DNA of 64,000 nt from Mercurialis annua (Eukaryota; Streptophyta; Magnoliopsida; Malpighiales; Euphorbiaceae): the NCBI RefSeq assembly GCF_937616625.2, contig NC_065577.1, forward strand, positions 10,395,001 through 10,459,000, read 5' to 3'. Positions 22,223 to 33,633 of the stretch are shown here, one piece after another. Position numbers and translations under genes: made by a program. The notes beneath the pieces are model-generated. The model had not been told where the DNA came from, searched no databases, and was given only the letters and a program-made list of their open reading frames with translations. Numbering within the stretch: position 1 is the first letter of the stretch; each line of letters begins with the position of its first letter.

Positions 22223-23002
22223 GGCGATGCGGCGCATAGCTGCGGGTTTTCACCCCGGCGCGGTTTCCGACATGCTCTCGGCCTAAAAACGCTCCTAACA
22301 CGCTCATAACACATAATCAAAGCTCAAAACGCTATAATTCAATCCTATATTCATTAAAACGATAAAATCGTTCCGTGGCCTAAAATTTTAACTCGATATA
22401 TCAAAAAATTCATCCATCCAAACGATAAAACGTCAAGCTTACCATGATTCGCCATTGAAATACGATCGTTTCGAGCTATAGAACGTCGGAAACGGACGAG
22501 AAACGGAATCGAGCGACGAAACCGTATGAAATTCGACGAAGAAAGGAAAATGAAATGAAATGGTTTCTGGATGCTTCATTCCTTCATCTGAAGGTTTATA
22601 TATATAACGGCTAATTTTCACTTTGATCCTTAAAAGTTGCAATTTAGTCCAAAATCTATCCGTGTCCAAATTTTAAACGGTCTCCGATCGACTCGAAACT
22701 TTTACCACAAATACTATAAATTATTTCACGGACTTTAGCGAAATAATTTCCGTCACGGGATTTATATTTTATTTTATATTCATTTTCAAAGTTATTTCCT
22801 TAATTCCCGTAAACCCCCTTAATTAAAAATTATTTTAAATTCTCGATATAATTAAATTAAATTCATCGGAATTCCCGACACGTGGCATGACTTAATCACT
22901 GGGGTATTATATACGAGTACAAAAAAATTAGTGTCGATCGCATCAAAGAAGAAAAATAAAACTACATCGTCGCAGTCTTTCATTTGGTCGTGTTTTGTTT
23001 AA

Positions 23003-23306
23003 GAAAACTTCATTGTCATCGCCTTTTTTCCGGTGTTGTTATCACAAGCCTGTTTTTTTACTCTATCATTTTTTTGATTCATAAGATTTTTTGTACACAT
23101 AATATTTTAGATCTTATGATAATATGCTTAATTGTTATACTAGTCATATAAACTTATCATTAAGAGACAAGATACTATCTTATATTCCAATTTATTTTGA
23201 TGCTACTGATTTTATACACAACGAAGTGCTTTATGGTTTTATTAGGAAAACAATGTATCATAAATACATCAAGTGTTGGTGTATTTACACTAAAAATCAT
23301 ATGAAT
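23003..23306. other. AT-rich spacer, no gene seen
   Basis: A 61-codon frame at 23124-23309 has no recognisable feature. No element boundary was identified. Confidence 0.4.
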
Positions 23307-24348
23307 TGATGGAAACATGTTTTATCAAGACCATAATAGTGAGACGAGTCATTTGAGGGTTCGTCCAATGAAGCCTACCCTAGGACTCACCTCAAAGTAA
23401 TTAGTGATACGTATCAGCACGGCCAAATCCTAAGAGATTTGTCTGCCATGCTCATGTGGAATCGCCCGATCAGATATTCACTGTATCCTCAAGGAGTCGA
23501 CAATACACAAAAATCGAAATCTAAAGACATAAATCTCGCTAAGAGATCGAATCTAAAGTCAACTACAATGCTATAATCACGGAGATAATATAAAAGATGA
23601 GGATCTTTTGGATGTATCAAAGATAGTCTCCTAAACGGGGTTAACGACTAATACAAGAAGACATTCCTAATTAGGACGCTTTTCTAAATAGGATTTAATG
23701 GAAGATTACGCTACGAAGTAGAGATATGCTTCCTACTGCAACTCTACTTCCTGAAGGAATCACTTTCCTTCTAAGACTCTTTTAGGTTAGATCTCACTAC
23801 TATAAAAGAAGCTGAGGTATGCCTATACACAACTACATTTAATACACTACTTCCCAGCATAAGCATAAACTGACTTGAGCATCGGAGAGCCAATCGGACA
23901 ATCACCGTTTGATTAGATATCTACCTTATTTTGTAGGTCACGACTAACAATTATAGAACACAATCTATCAATCCGCGTCGTCTGTAGGAAAAGCTTAACA
24001 AAACTTCATTGAAGGATCTTTTCTACAAACTAAATAAATTCATTGATCAAGGATGACTACCGGCAGATTGATCTGAGAAACAAGCAATCAGTGGAGCCCA
24101 AGGATAAGCAGCCTATAGATCCAAACGCAATTGACATCATCACCACACCTCTGATGCTTCCGCTCGGGGGAAGCGGTTCAATTCTTACCGGCAACACTTC
24201 AGAAAATGCCTCTTGGAAAACCCCACCAGGAATCAACAACCCTTTAAGCTCAACTCCTGGGTATAAAACCCAACCAACCCGAGGAACAACCCCCATTACT
24301 TTTGCATTACTGGGTGGAAAGTGAAAACTACTCTGGCGGGAGTCTTCC

Positions 24349-25333
24349 CTAAAACCTACCATCAAATGATGGCAAAGATGCTGGAACAATTCGAGAACAA
24401 CATGGAAAAGATTGCGGAAAAAGCGAGGCAAACAATAAAAATTCATATTGAAAGTATAAACTTACAATGAACATAATTTGTGACCCCTCCTCTAGAGGAT
24501 CCGCTAGATCTGGGGGAGCAGGCACTTCCACTTCAGCGTTATCCATATCTACCACTACGGGCTCAATCGCCCCAGCAAGAATAAGAGCAACTTCGTCCAT
24601 TGGAACATCCATATCTACTTTAAAACCGGAAAGTAGGTCATCGGAAGAAGAAGACATCTTACAAAAATAAAAAATGGAAAGAATGAAATCAGGAATAATA
24701 CCTTCTACAAATTCATATGAAAGATCAGTGAGACCCCTCGAAGAATCCTCCAAAGGCAGCTATCAACATTGGACGTGGCTATTTACTTAAATAGACAACA
24801 ACGACCGCTGGAAAATACTATGAAAAGAAAAATCAAAAGCAAGGATAGTCTCGGACAAACTCAAGGGAGAAGGATAAGTGCTAACCGACCTAACCGAAAA
24901 ACCCTTAGGAATTAACTCTCATATGAAGGGAAAAAAATAAAACATTCGTTGCATTTCATTAGAGAAACAAAGTGATGAAACACGTTCAAAGAAGGGGATT
25001 GCCCCGGAAGCCTACACGCTTCTACTAAGGTAGTGATAACTTGGATGGTCCCGAGATGAAGTTCCCCTACGACAATATCTAAATCACTACATAGTTCAAC
25101 GATAAAAGGATCCAAAGGAAACCAAAGATCAGCACTAAGCTGTTCTTCGAATATAACTGCCTCCCGGCGTGAACCAGGATACCCGAAGGTTGGCATTCGG
25201 TAATCAAGTTTCCTAACCCCATACTCAGAAGGAAAACCATAGCTATATGAAATATATAGGATTTTTCCTGAGAAAGTCTAGACTCGGAAAGGGCCATAGA
25301 GGCAAACTCAGTTTTCGCCCGTCTAGCTGTCAT
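24349..25333 (-). pseudogene. Antisense ORF relic in deleted Tat-like element
   Basis: Two minus-strand stretches match the 608-codon antisense ORF at 31807-33633 by eye. 24912-25196 has FEEQLSADLWFPLDPFIVEL, against HEQLLAGLRFPLESLIVEV. 24349-24753 has KMSSSSDDLLSGFKVDMDV, against RMSTSLEHLLDNFHVDMTV. The order is the same as in the intact copy. Frames are broken between them. Known plant Gypsy antisense proteins (Pfam 'putative gypsy type transposon') share the RFPL...LHPN region; assignment to that family is from memory. Confidence 0.55.
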
Positions 25334-25926
25334 CTAAAGGCGAAGATTCCAACAAATAGGCCAAAATAGGAATTCAAGAAGAAAATAAGATCAAAACAAA
25401 ATGATAAAATGAAGAACACGAAGAAAACCAGGAAAATCAGAAAGATCAGGGGAATAAACCAAAAACTACAGGAAAGCAAGTATACCTGGAAATTATATAA
25501 CAAAATAAACACATAGCAGTAAAGATCAACGCTGCAAAAATTAGAACAATTAAGAAAGGAGCAAAGAAAAATGAAGTTAATGAAAAACTGAGGAAATAAA
25601 GAAATGATGAAATGAATTAAAAGGAACTCCATAAAAGAACTCCACAAAAGAACTCCATACGACCGTGGACACCAATACCAATATTAATCCATTTTATCCC
25701 ACTTATTCCAAGACAAGGATTCAACAATCACGTAAACAAAATCCGTGCAACAAATCTGAAAACACTTAACTAATACATGTCAAATAAAGAGAATTAAAAA
25801 TTCAAACTGACAAGCGAAACGATTCGCCGTAAGAGTAAACAAAGGAAGAGTAAACGACTGGACTCAAACAAAGCTAAAACTTATAAGGCATAAAGACTAA
25901 GATTTAACTTACTTACGGGGGGCTAA

Positions 25927-26563
25927 TGATAGAAATTGAATTTCAGCATAAATATAAAGGACCCGAGTCGTACAGGATCTGCCCTTCTGGGTGAATCCTA
26001 AGACTCTCCTAAAGGCGAAAGCCAAGAGACCTCGGCACTCAAGTTCATGAGACTTGCCGACCTTAGATACTAGAGAGAGATTCTCCCGAATCTTTACAAA
26101 AACCGACTCTCAGAGGACTCGGACAACGAACAGAGCCCGTATCTAAGCGTGTTGTCCAAGCGCGTCGTCAGAGATCTACTTGTATTGGAATAATATCTAG
26201 AAAACCGAATATACAGGATTACATTCCTATTCGGAGACAATCTCCTATCTATGAAGATAATCTTATTTAGGATGATATTCATGAATAAGACTTCCTATGA
26301 ATCATGAATCTCTTTTCTATTTAAATACAAAGCTACTAAGTACTAATCAAATTCCTACTTGAACTCCCCCGGGTATTCTCTTAACCACTGCATAAAAAGT
26401 TAGAGGTATTGCCTAAAAAGACAATTATACTCAATACACTAAAACGCTGCTCCAAATTTAATACTCACTTTATATCGGAGAATTAATTGGATAACCACCG
26501 TCCGGTTAACTATCTGCTGTGTTTTGCAGGTTTAATTATCGGATCAGATGGCAGACTCCATCA
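25927..26563 (+). repeat. Right LTR of deleted Tat-like element
   Basis: It starts TGATAGAAATTG and ends GCAGACTCCATCA, 637 bp, directly after a G-rich polypurine tract at 25911-25926. The 3' half shares GCAGACTCCATCA and CATCGGAGA-like motifs with the LTRs at 27378 and 34222. Confidence 0.65.
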
Positions 26564-26870
26564 GTACTAGTATTATTCTAAAAGATATAGTAGCATTAAT
26601 ATTAAATGACGGCCTTACCATTTAAGACGTTGGCTGTTAACACATGCATTAAACATTGCAGACAGCTTGGAATTAGGTGCATTGCATTTGCACCAGTATA
26701 TTAATAAGTCAACTAATCACTAGTAATATAAAAACAACGTGTGGAAGATGAATTCAGTTAAATATATAAACAATTTGTACATTGTAATGATCGTATCGTA
26801 TCAATTGGTTTGTTTTCACTTTAATCAATTTATTTTTACCTTATATTTGCGCCTTTTAAGCCAGCATATG
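26564..26870. other. Spacer, no gene seen
   Basis: AT-rich sequence with no recognisable frame or element end. Confidence 0.5.
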
Positions 26871-27377
26871 CTCAAAATTAAGGGTGGACATGGACCGGTT
26901 AACCGCTTTATAAAAATAATTTGTAAACCAATTTATAATAATACGGTTTTTAAAATTAAAAATATAAACCTAAAATTTAAAATGGTTAACCATTAAACTG
27001 GTTAATCAATTAAAACGGTTGATTTTTCGGTTTCGCGGATTTTAACTATGTCACCATTTAAAAAATTAGTATAAAAAAATAAGATTTATAGATAAATTTA
27101 TTTGACTAATAATTAAATTTTCATTTTCATTTTATTTAATTATGGATATATATATTTTATATATTCTTAATTAAATTAGGTAAATATTTTATTAAGGAAG
27201 AAGAAGTTCTTTCAAAATATTTTTTATATATATATTCTCCTAAAATAAAAATATATTCCTAAATAAAATATTTATTAATTATACTTTTGTATATAGATTA
27301 TAAAATATATTTTATTTGAATCATTAATAGTATATGTGTATATATATATCAAATTTATTAAAATATGTATTATTTAT

Positions 27378-27963
27378 TGATGGATACCGAATCCTATTGT
27401 AAGTATAATGGAGCCGAGTTACAGGAGATCCACTCTCAGGTGATACCGGACTCCCCCTGAAGATCCGAAGATATGAAGGAAATGCCGAATCTCTTTAGAT
27501 TCGGTGACATAAAGACCGAATCCCACGTGATCCGCCGAGAGCGCATCGAGTCCGGGATTCGGGTAAACGACTAAGTATGGAAATATTGTCCTATTCGGAC
27601 ACAAACACTACATATGGAAGGATAAGCTCTACTTTAGGAAGATAAGACTATTTAGGAAGACGTTCCTAAATAGGACTCTTATCAGATTAAGGTAGATCAC
27701 GACAAATCAGGAGAATCTCTACGATATTGCCGAATCCCTATAAAGTAGGATTCACCTGCCTAATACAACTCTACTAGGTATATTCGACTACTATAAAAGG
27801 AGCACGAGGTATGCCTAGAATCACAATTACATTCATATACTCAAAACGCTGCTCAAAGCTCTAGACTGACTTTAGCATCGGAGAGTTAATCGGACAACCA
27901 CCGTCCGGTTAGCTTCTACCCTGTTTTGCAGGTTCACTCATCGGTTCAGAAGGCAGACTCCAT
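27378..27963 (+). repeat. 5' LTR of young Gypsy element
   Basis: It starts TGATGGATACCG. The core promoter is ACTATAAAAGGAGC near 27791. It ends ...GACTCCAT, where the 3' LTR ends ...GACTCCATCA, so the last two bases are lost at the deletion junction. One of the two differences from the 3' LTR is in the AATCTCTTTAGATTC segment (C versus A), the other in CTCATCGGTTC (T versus C). Confidence 0.9.
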
Positions 27964-30900
27964 ACAACGCGATACTGGGGAGACCTTTCCTCCACGACTC
28001 AGCCGCCGTGACGAGCATAAAGGCACTAACCATGAAGATACCGACGAAACAAGGAATTATCACGATACAAGGAAACCGAGCCGAGGCGAAAAAGTGCTAC
28101 GAACAAGCAATAAAAGAATCAGGCGAAGCAATAGCAATAGAAGAAATCCTTAATCACGACATCGAAGAAAAAGAAACAGCACCCGAAGGCGAAACAAAGA
28201 AACTCCAACTCGACAAGGAGAAAAGAGTAAATCTCGGCGCAAACATGAACCCAAAGATCGAAAGCGAAATCACGGCCATGCTGAAAAACAACGTCAAAAC
28301 CTTCGCTGCTAACGCATCAGAAATAGTCGGAATAGACCCCCAAGTCATTACTCATGATCTAAATGTAGCAGAAGCGGCGAACCCAGTGAAGCAAAAGAAA
28401 AGGAAGTTCTCGGAAGAAAAACATAAAATAATCGCTGAAGAAGTAGAAAAACTGGAGAAAGCAGGATTCATACGAGAAGTCCACTACCCCGAATGGGTAG
28501 CTAACGTAGTTATCGTAAAGAAAGCCAACGGAAAAAATAGAATGTGTGTGGATTACACCGATCTAAACAAAGCGTGTCCTAAAGATAGCTACCCTCTCCC
28601 AGATATCGATCAACTCGTGGACTCTACTGCTGGACACGCGATGTATAGCCTAGCCGACGCAGCTCAAGGCTACCACCAAATTCAGATGAAGGAGCAAGAC
28701 CAGGAAAAAACTTCATTCATCACGGAGGGAGGAACTTACTGCTACACGGCAATGCCTTTCGGCTTGAAAAATGCTGGAGCAATATACCAAAGACTTATGA
28801 ATTTCATGTTCAAAGACGAGATAGGAAAACGAGTCCAGGTGTATGTAGACGACATAATCATCAAGAGCGAGAAGGAAGAAACCCATGCAAAAGATCTTGA
28901 AGAAACATTCAACATACTGAATAAGTTTGGAATGAAGCTGAACCCTGACAAATGCACGTTCGGCGTACAAGGCGGGAAATTCCTGGGATTTATGATATCT
29001 CAAAGAGGAATAGAGGCGAACCCCGAGAAGATCAAAGCAATTATGGACATGAAGGCACCAAGAAGCATAAATGAAGTTCAAAAACTCAACGGGCGAATCA
29101 CAGCACTCGGTAGATTCATGTCTTGCTCAGCAAAAAGATGCTTGCCTTTCTTCAAAGCCCTCAAAGGAACACAAAAATTTGAATGGAATGAAGACTGCGA
29201 GAACGCTTTTGAAGAAATAAAGAAGTTCCTCGTCACCCCTCCATTGCTAAGCAGACCGCTGAAAGGGGAGACACTATACCTATACATCAGCACCACGCAC
29301 GAGACCATCGGGACAGTGCTGGTGAGGGAAGAAGATAACGAGATGAAGCCAATCTACTACATTAGTCGAGTCCTGAAGGGCGCGGAGACACGATACCCCG
29401 AGATCGAAAAAATGGCACTGGCCGTATTGACCACAGCTAAAAAGCTGAGATACTACTTCCAAAGTCACAACGTTGTGGTAAGAACAAATCAACCATTGCG
29501 AAAGGCGATCCAACGACCAGAAACTTCCGGAAGATTAGTCCACTGGTCCATCCAACTCAGCGAACACGACATAAGATACGAACCTCGTCCGACTCTAAAA
29601 GCACAAGCTTTGGCGGACTTCGTAGCAGAAATAACTCCAACCGAGACTGGCCAACCCAAACCAGCCTTGGTATGGGAACTCCACGTAGACGGAGCGTCGA
29701 ATGAAAAAGGAGCTGGAGCAGGAGCCATCCTCAAAGGACCCGAAAAAATCAGAATCGAATATGGAGTAAACATCCAATTCGCCGCCAGCAACAATGTAGC
29801 TGAGTATGAAGCCCTAATCGCAGGCCTCGGCCTCACATTAGAAATAAGAACGGAAATCCTAAAGATCTATAGCGACTCCCAGCTGGTGGTAAATCAGGTC
29901 AAGGGAGAATATCAAGCCAAAGAAACAGGGATGATCGAATACCTGAGTCAAGTCAAAACACAGCTCCAACAGCTGGAAGCACAAGGAGGACAATGGGAAA
30001 TCATTCAAATCCCGAGAGAGGAAAACACCGAAGCCGACGCCATCGCCAAATCAGCATCAGAACTCGGAGATCTATTCGCTAAAATGCAGTTAAAGGAAAT
30101 TCTCGAATCGCCAAGCACCAGAAAAACAGAAGTCATGGCAATCGAGGAGGCCGACTCCTGGATGACTCCATTGATCAAATATCTAGACCGCGGCGAGTTA
30201 CCAACAAACAAAGTCGAAGCCATTCGCACCATCAGAAAATCTGCCAACTACTCTTTTTATAACGGAGTTCTCTACCGAACCTCTTTGACTCATCCATGGT
30301 CTAGGTGCGTCTCGCCTCAGACAGGAGAATCCATCTTAAAAGAAATCCACGAAGGAATATGCGGAGCACACGAAGGAGCAGTCACCATAGCGAGAAAAAC
30401 AATACTCCAAGGATACTACTGGCCGACCATCAAAGAAGACGCGAAAACACTAGTCAAGAAATGTGATAAATGCCAAAGACACGACAACATCAGCCGTGTA
30501 CCAGCAGTACCTCAAGGATCAATGGAAAGCCCATGGCCGTTCGCCACATGGGGGATTGACATAGTTGGACCGTTTGAAACGGGAAAACACCAAGTGAAAT
30601 TCCTAATCGTCGCAATAGAGCACTTCACAAAATGGGTAGAGGTAGCGCCTGTCGCAACCATCACTGCAGCCAAAGTAGAGGAATTCTTCAAGAACGAAGT
30701 AATATGCCGATTCGGCATACCCCACACTATAATAGCAGACAACGGCAAACAATTCAATTGCAAGCGGTTCAAGGCATTTTGCAAAGGACTGATGATCAAT
30801 TTGAAATTTACTTCGGTGGCGCACCCTCAGACAAACGGAATGACAGAAGTCACCAACCGAACCATAGCACAAGGAATAAAAAAGAGACTTTCTCAGTATA

Positions 30901-31394
30901 AGGAGAACTGGGCAGAAGAACTGTACAGCGTTCTATGGGCATACAGAACAACTCCTAGAAAAGGAACTGGCGAAACACCTTTCTGGCTCGCCTATGGTAC
31001 TGAAGCAGTAATACCAGTAGAAATTGGCATACCCAGCATCAGAGTAAACTATCTAGAAGAAGAAACTAACGAGGCTAGAACAAGGCTATGTCTAGACCTA
31101 CTAGAGGAAAGAAGGGATGAAGCGGCAGCCCGAGCCGCTACATACAAGAAGCAAGCAGCAAGATACCATAACAAAAGAATGAATTTTAGAGAATTTCAAA
31201 GAGGCGATCTGGTCTTACGAAACGCGGAAGTGGGCAGAGGAAACGCAGGAGTGAAGAAAATGCAGGCTAATTGGGAAGGCCCCTATATTATAGAAGAAGC
31301 TACTGGCAAGGGCGCATATAGACTAAAGACAATAACTGGATCCATGGTACCCATATATTGGAATGTAGAGCACCTGAGAAAGTATTATCAATAG
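27964..31394 (+). CDS. Gypsy pol: PR C-terminus, RT, dual RNase H, integrase
   Basis: The frame is open from the LTR junction. The first residues (NAILGRPFLHD) are the end of a retropepsin, so the polyprotein is N-terminally truncated; the first ATG is at 28032. Numbering from codon 28008, RT has VDYTDLNKACPKDSYPLPDI (about 181-200), LADAAQGYHQI with the first Asp, and YVDD (279-282). The first RNase H (about 420-500) has YLYISTTHE where an Asp is expected, so it looks catalytically dead. The second, archaeal-like RNase H (about 556-690) keeps HVDGAS, AEYEAL and YSDSQLV. Integrase has an H-H-C-C finger (CDKCQRH near 819) and D851, D911 and E947. It is the only intact pol in the window. Without gag or PBS it could act only in trans; activity is inference. 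Confidence 0.85.
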
Positions 31395-31806
31395 ATTAAT
31401 TCATGGCATGTACTTATTTCCATTTTTGAAATAAAAAGGCGACTTGGCGATAAGAAGCAAATTTTATAGGCTCGCTCGAGACCTAATACATACAATTTAA
31501 CAAGATTCGTTTGAATCTTAGTTAAAAAATAATTTAGACTCGTCCGAGTCAAATAAATAAAAGGATCCGTCCGGACCTACAAATAAATCACACCAGCAGA
31601 AGTTTAGATTAACTTCTCAAAATAACAAACGAGTTTAGATTAACTCTACAACTAAAGAAAAGTAATGGTCAAAAGATCATTATATTCACAGAAGCAAAAT
31701 TACAAAGGATCCGCCTACGATCCAATAAAAAAAAAGGCGAAAGCAAAAACTAAGCAAAAGCAAAAAATACAAAAAAACAAAAAATACAAAAAGAAGAAAA
31801 TAAAAA
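31395..31806. other. Pol-antisense spacer with short perfect hairpins
   Basis: This region between the convergent pol and antisense ORFs holds a series of small inverted repeats: AAGATTC-GTTT-GAATCTT (31502-31519), GACTCG-TC-CGAGTC (31537-31550), plus imperfect GGCTCG/CGAGACC (about 31469) and GGATCCG/CCGGACC (about 31563). An A-rich tract at 31720-31800 ends at the antisense stop. Its position suggests a shared 3' end or terminator region, which is inference. Confidence 0.5.
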
Positions 31807-33633
31807 TTAAGCCTTCTTCAAAGCATCTTGCTTCTGCTTATCAAGCTTCGCCTTCACCTCCTTCGCCAAAGAAGCAGGATCCAACTGATTGACTCCAGAA
31901 AGATCGACGCCAGGATTCTGCTCCCGCAGCTTTGCCCCGATCGCCAACCGGTATTGAGTCATGACTTGGGAATAAAAGCTCCCAGAGTCACCCAAACGCC
32001 GGCGGAGACGCCCCTCTTCTTTCTTCAGATCATCCCTCTCCTTAGTGAGAGCACCTGAAGAAGACTGTAGAGACTCGACTTCCTCGGACAAAGTTCGAAC
32101 CCGAGCCTCTAAAGCGGAAATCTCCCGAGTCTTGGCAGATACGGAGGACCTCAGCTGTTGGATCAGACCAGTCGCCTCGCCAGCCTCCTCCTCCATCTTT
32201 TGTTTTTCGGAGAGCCAGGATTCGGAATCTCTCTGGAGCTTCTTCAATTGATCCACCGCATCCCTTCGGCGGCGCTCCAAAACAGCGATGGACTGGACCA
32301 CCTGCGAAAGAAAACAACAAATAAGAAAAAAGGAGAAGCAAATCATAATATAAAATAAAAGAAAGAAGCATACCGAAAAACCGCCGAGACAGGCGAACTC
32401 AGCCAAACTATCGCCATGTTCGCGATCAATGGACTCAATGTCCTCTTTTATCATAATATTCTCCATGCAAGCATGAAGAATGGCGACGTTTGAAAGACGA
32501 GGCGGATTTTGTGCGTCCGCCCAAGCTGCAAACCGAGGTGCCTCCTCGATAGACACCCCAGAAGATTTCTTCTTCTTGGGACGCTTGGCAGAAGCTCCAG
32601 CCTGGTCCTCAGCAGGACGCTTCTGGCCGGCGGTAGGCAACCCCTTCAGAGAAGGACCTGATTCCTTCGAAGGAAGCAGAGGCGACTCGGAAGTCGCAGC
32701 AGGAACTTGATCGCCAGAAGCAGGATCAAGATCAGGATTCACCGAATCAGGCGTCGGATTCGGCACGGCGATCGTAGAAGGATTAAGAACACCGCTAGTC
32801 ACCTCGCCCATATCTACAGTCATATCGACATGAAAATTATCAAGCAAATGTTCAAGAGAAGTCGACATCCTACAAAACAAAACATAACAACAAAAGATTA
32901 GAAAAATACCTTCTAAAGGAAGACCCGCCAAAAGTATTTCACGGAGACTCAAATTTCGTTCTAAAAGAACGCTGTACTTGGGCTTATCAAGACGACAATC
33001 CGACAACAAAGACAAGGCGAAGTCCCTCTCCCCATCAGCCAGGTCAGGTACATCAGTAAGCGAAACTTTACTAGAAGTAAAACTCCGCGAAAAAGAAGAA
33101 AAAGAAGAATGTTGATCCAAGAAAAACTTAGGGGTCCAACCCTTCAAAGAAGATGGAAGACTAAAAAGAGACCGATTCGGTCGACCACCCGCAAAAATAA
33201 ATTCCTCACCCTTTCGGCGGGAGAAAACATAAAAATAATGGAAAAGAGCAAGCGAAGGCTCCTGCATCCGAACCCTACACGATTCCATAAAAGAACAAAG
33301 AAGGCGAATCGCGTTCGGATGAAGTTGACCCAAAGGAACACCCAAATTATGACAGACCTCTACAATTAAAGACTCTAAGGGAAACCTAAGACCCGCTAAA
33401 AGCTGTTCATGAAAAACTACTATCTTGGAAGGCGAATCGGTGCTATGATTCGCCCGATACGATTTTGCCAGTCTCAGAATAACATATGACTCAGGAAAAT
33501 TAAATTCCTCGGCATAACCAAGTATCTGCTCTCTTGACAAGGAACTCCGGGTATATTCTAACTCGTCACGAGCACCCTTCGCCCCCTCAGTTACTTCTGA
33601 CATTTTAAAAATTTTAAAATGGGGGGGAAACAC
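31807..33633 (-). CDS. Antisense ORF of Tat Gypsy element, 608 codons
   Basis: This is a long open frame opposite to pol, lying between pol and the 3' LTR. The likely start is M1 or M11 (MSEVTEGAK, 33603). The N-terminal third has HEQLLAGLRFPLESLIVEVC and LGQLHPNAIRLL, which resembles the Pfam 'putative gypsy type transposon' family found antisense in Grande-like elements (from memory). A Pro/Ser/Lys-rich middle has KRPKKKKSSG, a possible nuclear signal. The C-terminal part is coiled coil (LEARVRTLSEEVESLQ). A 24-residue hydrophobic insert near residue 430 is bounded by GT and AG (32302-32373) and may be a 72-nt in-frame intron. Relics occur at 24349-25333 and perhaps 4847-6150. Function is unknown. 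Confidence 0.75.
   Translation of the reverse strand: MFPPHFKIFKMSEVTEGAKGARDELEYTRSSLSREQILGYAEEFNFPESYVILRLAKSYRANHSTDSPSKIVVFHEQLLAGLRFPLESLIVEVCHNLGVPLGQLHPNAIRLLCSFMESCRVRMQEPSLALFHYFYVFSRRKGEEFIFAGGRPNRSLFSLPSSLKGWTPKFFLDQHSSFSSFSRSFTSSKVSLTDVPDLADGERDFALSLLSDCRLDKPKYSVLLERNLSLREILLAGLPLEGIFLIFCCYVLFCRMSTSLEHLLDNFHVDMTVDMGEVTSGVLNPSTIAVPNPTPDSVNPDLDPASGDQVPAATSESPLLPSKESGPSLKGLPTAGQKRPAEDQAGASAKRPKKKKSSGVSIEEAPRFAAWADAQNPPRLSNVAILHACMENIMIKEDIESIDREHGDSLAEFACLGGFSVCFFLLFYIMICFSFFLICCFLSQVVQSIAVLERRRRDAVDQLKKLQRDSESWLSEKQKMEEEAGEATGLIQQLRSSVSAKTREISALEARVRTLSEEVESLQSSSGALTKERDDLKKEEGRLRRRLGDSGSFYSQVMTQYRLAIGAKLREQNPGVDLSGVNQLDPASLAKEVKAKLDKQKQDALKKA

Larger units (their letters stand above)
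19225..22911 (+). mobile_element. Solo-LTR-like element, copy 2
   Basis: It begins TGTCACGACCCAATCTCATG and ends GGGGTATTATA, where the final CA has mutated to TA. A perfect 5-bp duplication TACGA lies at 19220-19224 and 22912-22916. It belongs to the same family as 411-4012 and 41219-45514. An Athila-like LTR of about 1.6 kb is nested inside, so the family sequence is only about 2 kb. A GC-rich minisatellite at about 22120-22222 is specific to this copy. There is no coding domain. Confidence 0.8.
23307..26563 (+). mobile_element. Deleted Tat-like Gypsy element
   Basis: The left LTR-like part is about 23307-23960 (TGATGGAAAC start, TATA region CTATAAAAGAAGC near 23802, GAGCATCGGAGAGCCAATCGG). 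The right LTR is 25927-26563 (TGATAGAAATTG start, GCAGACTCCATCA end), preceded by a polypurine tract ACGGGGGGCTAA. The R/U5 phrases GCATCGGAGAG...AATCGGA and GGCAGACTCCATCA match the young Gypsy element at 27378-34809. Pol is absent: a short degenerate gag-like 5' piece (24043-24430) is followed directly by the antisense-ORF relic. The two LTRs are strongly diverged and I found no matching duplication, so this is old or recombinant. Confidence 0.6.

Noticed and set aside
22060..22320. 86-codon minus-strand frame with Cys/Ala/Gly repeats
   Set aside because: Its repeats are translations of the GC-rich minisatellite at about 22120-22222.
29489..29836. Minus-strand frames of 60-122 codons under the Gypsy pol
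   Set aside because: Shadow frames of the pol coding strand with no independent motif.
32870..32909. Second GT-AG segment in the antisense ORF as an intron
   Set aside because: It is only 40 nt, too short for a plant intron, not a multiple of three, and the frame reads through.
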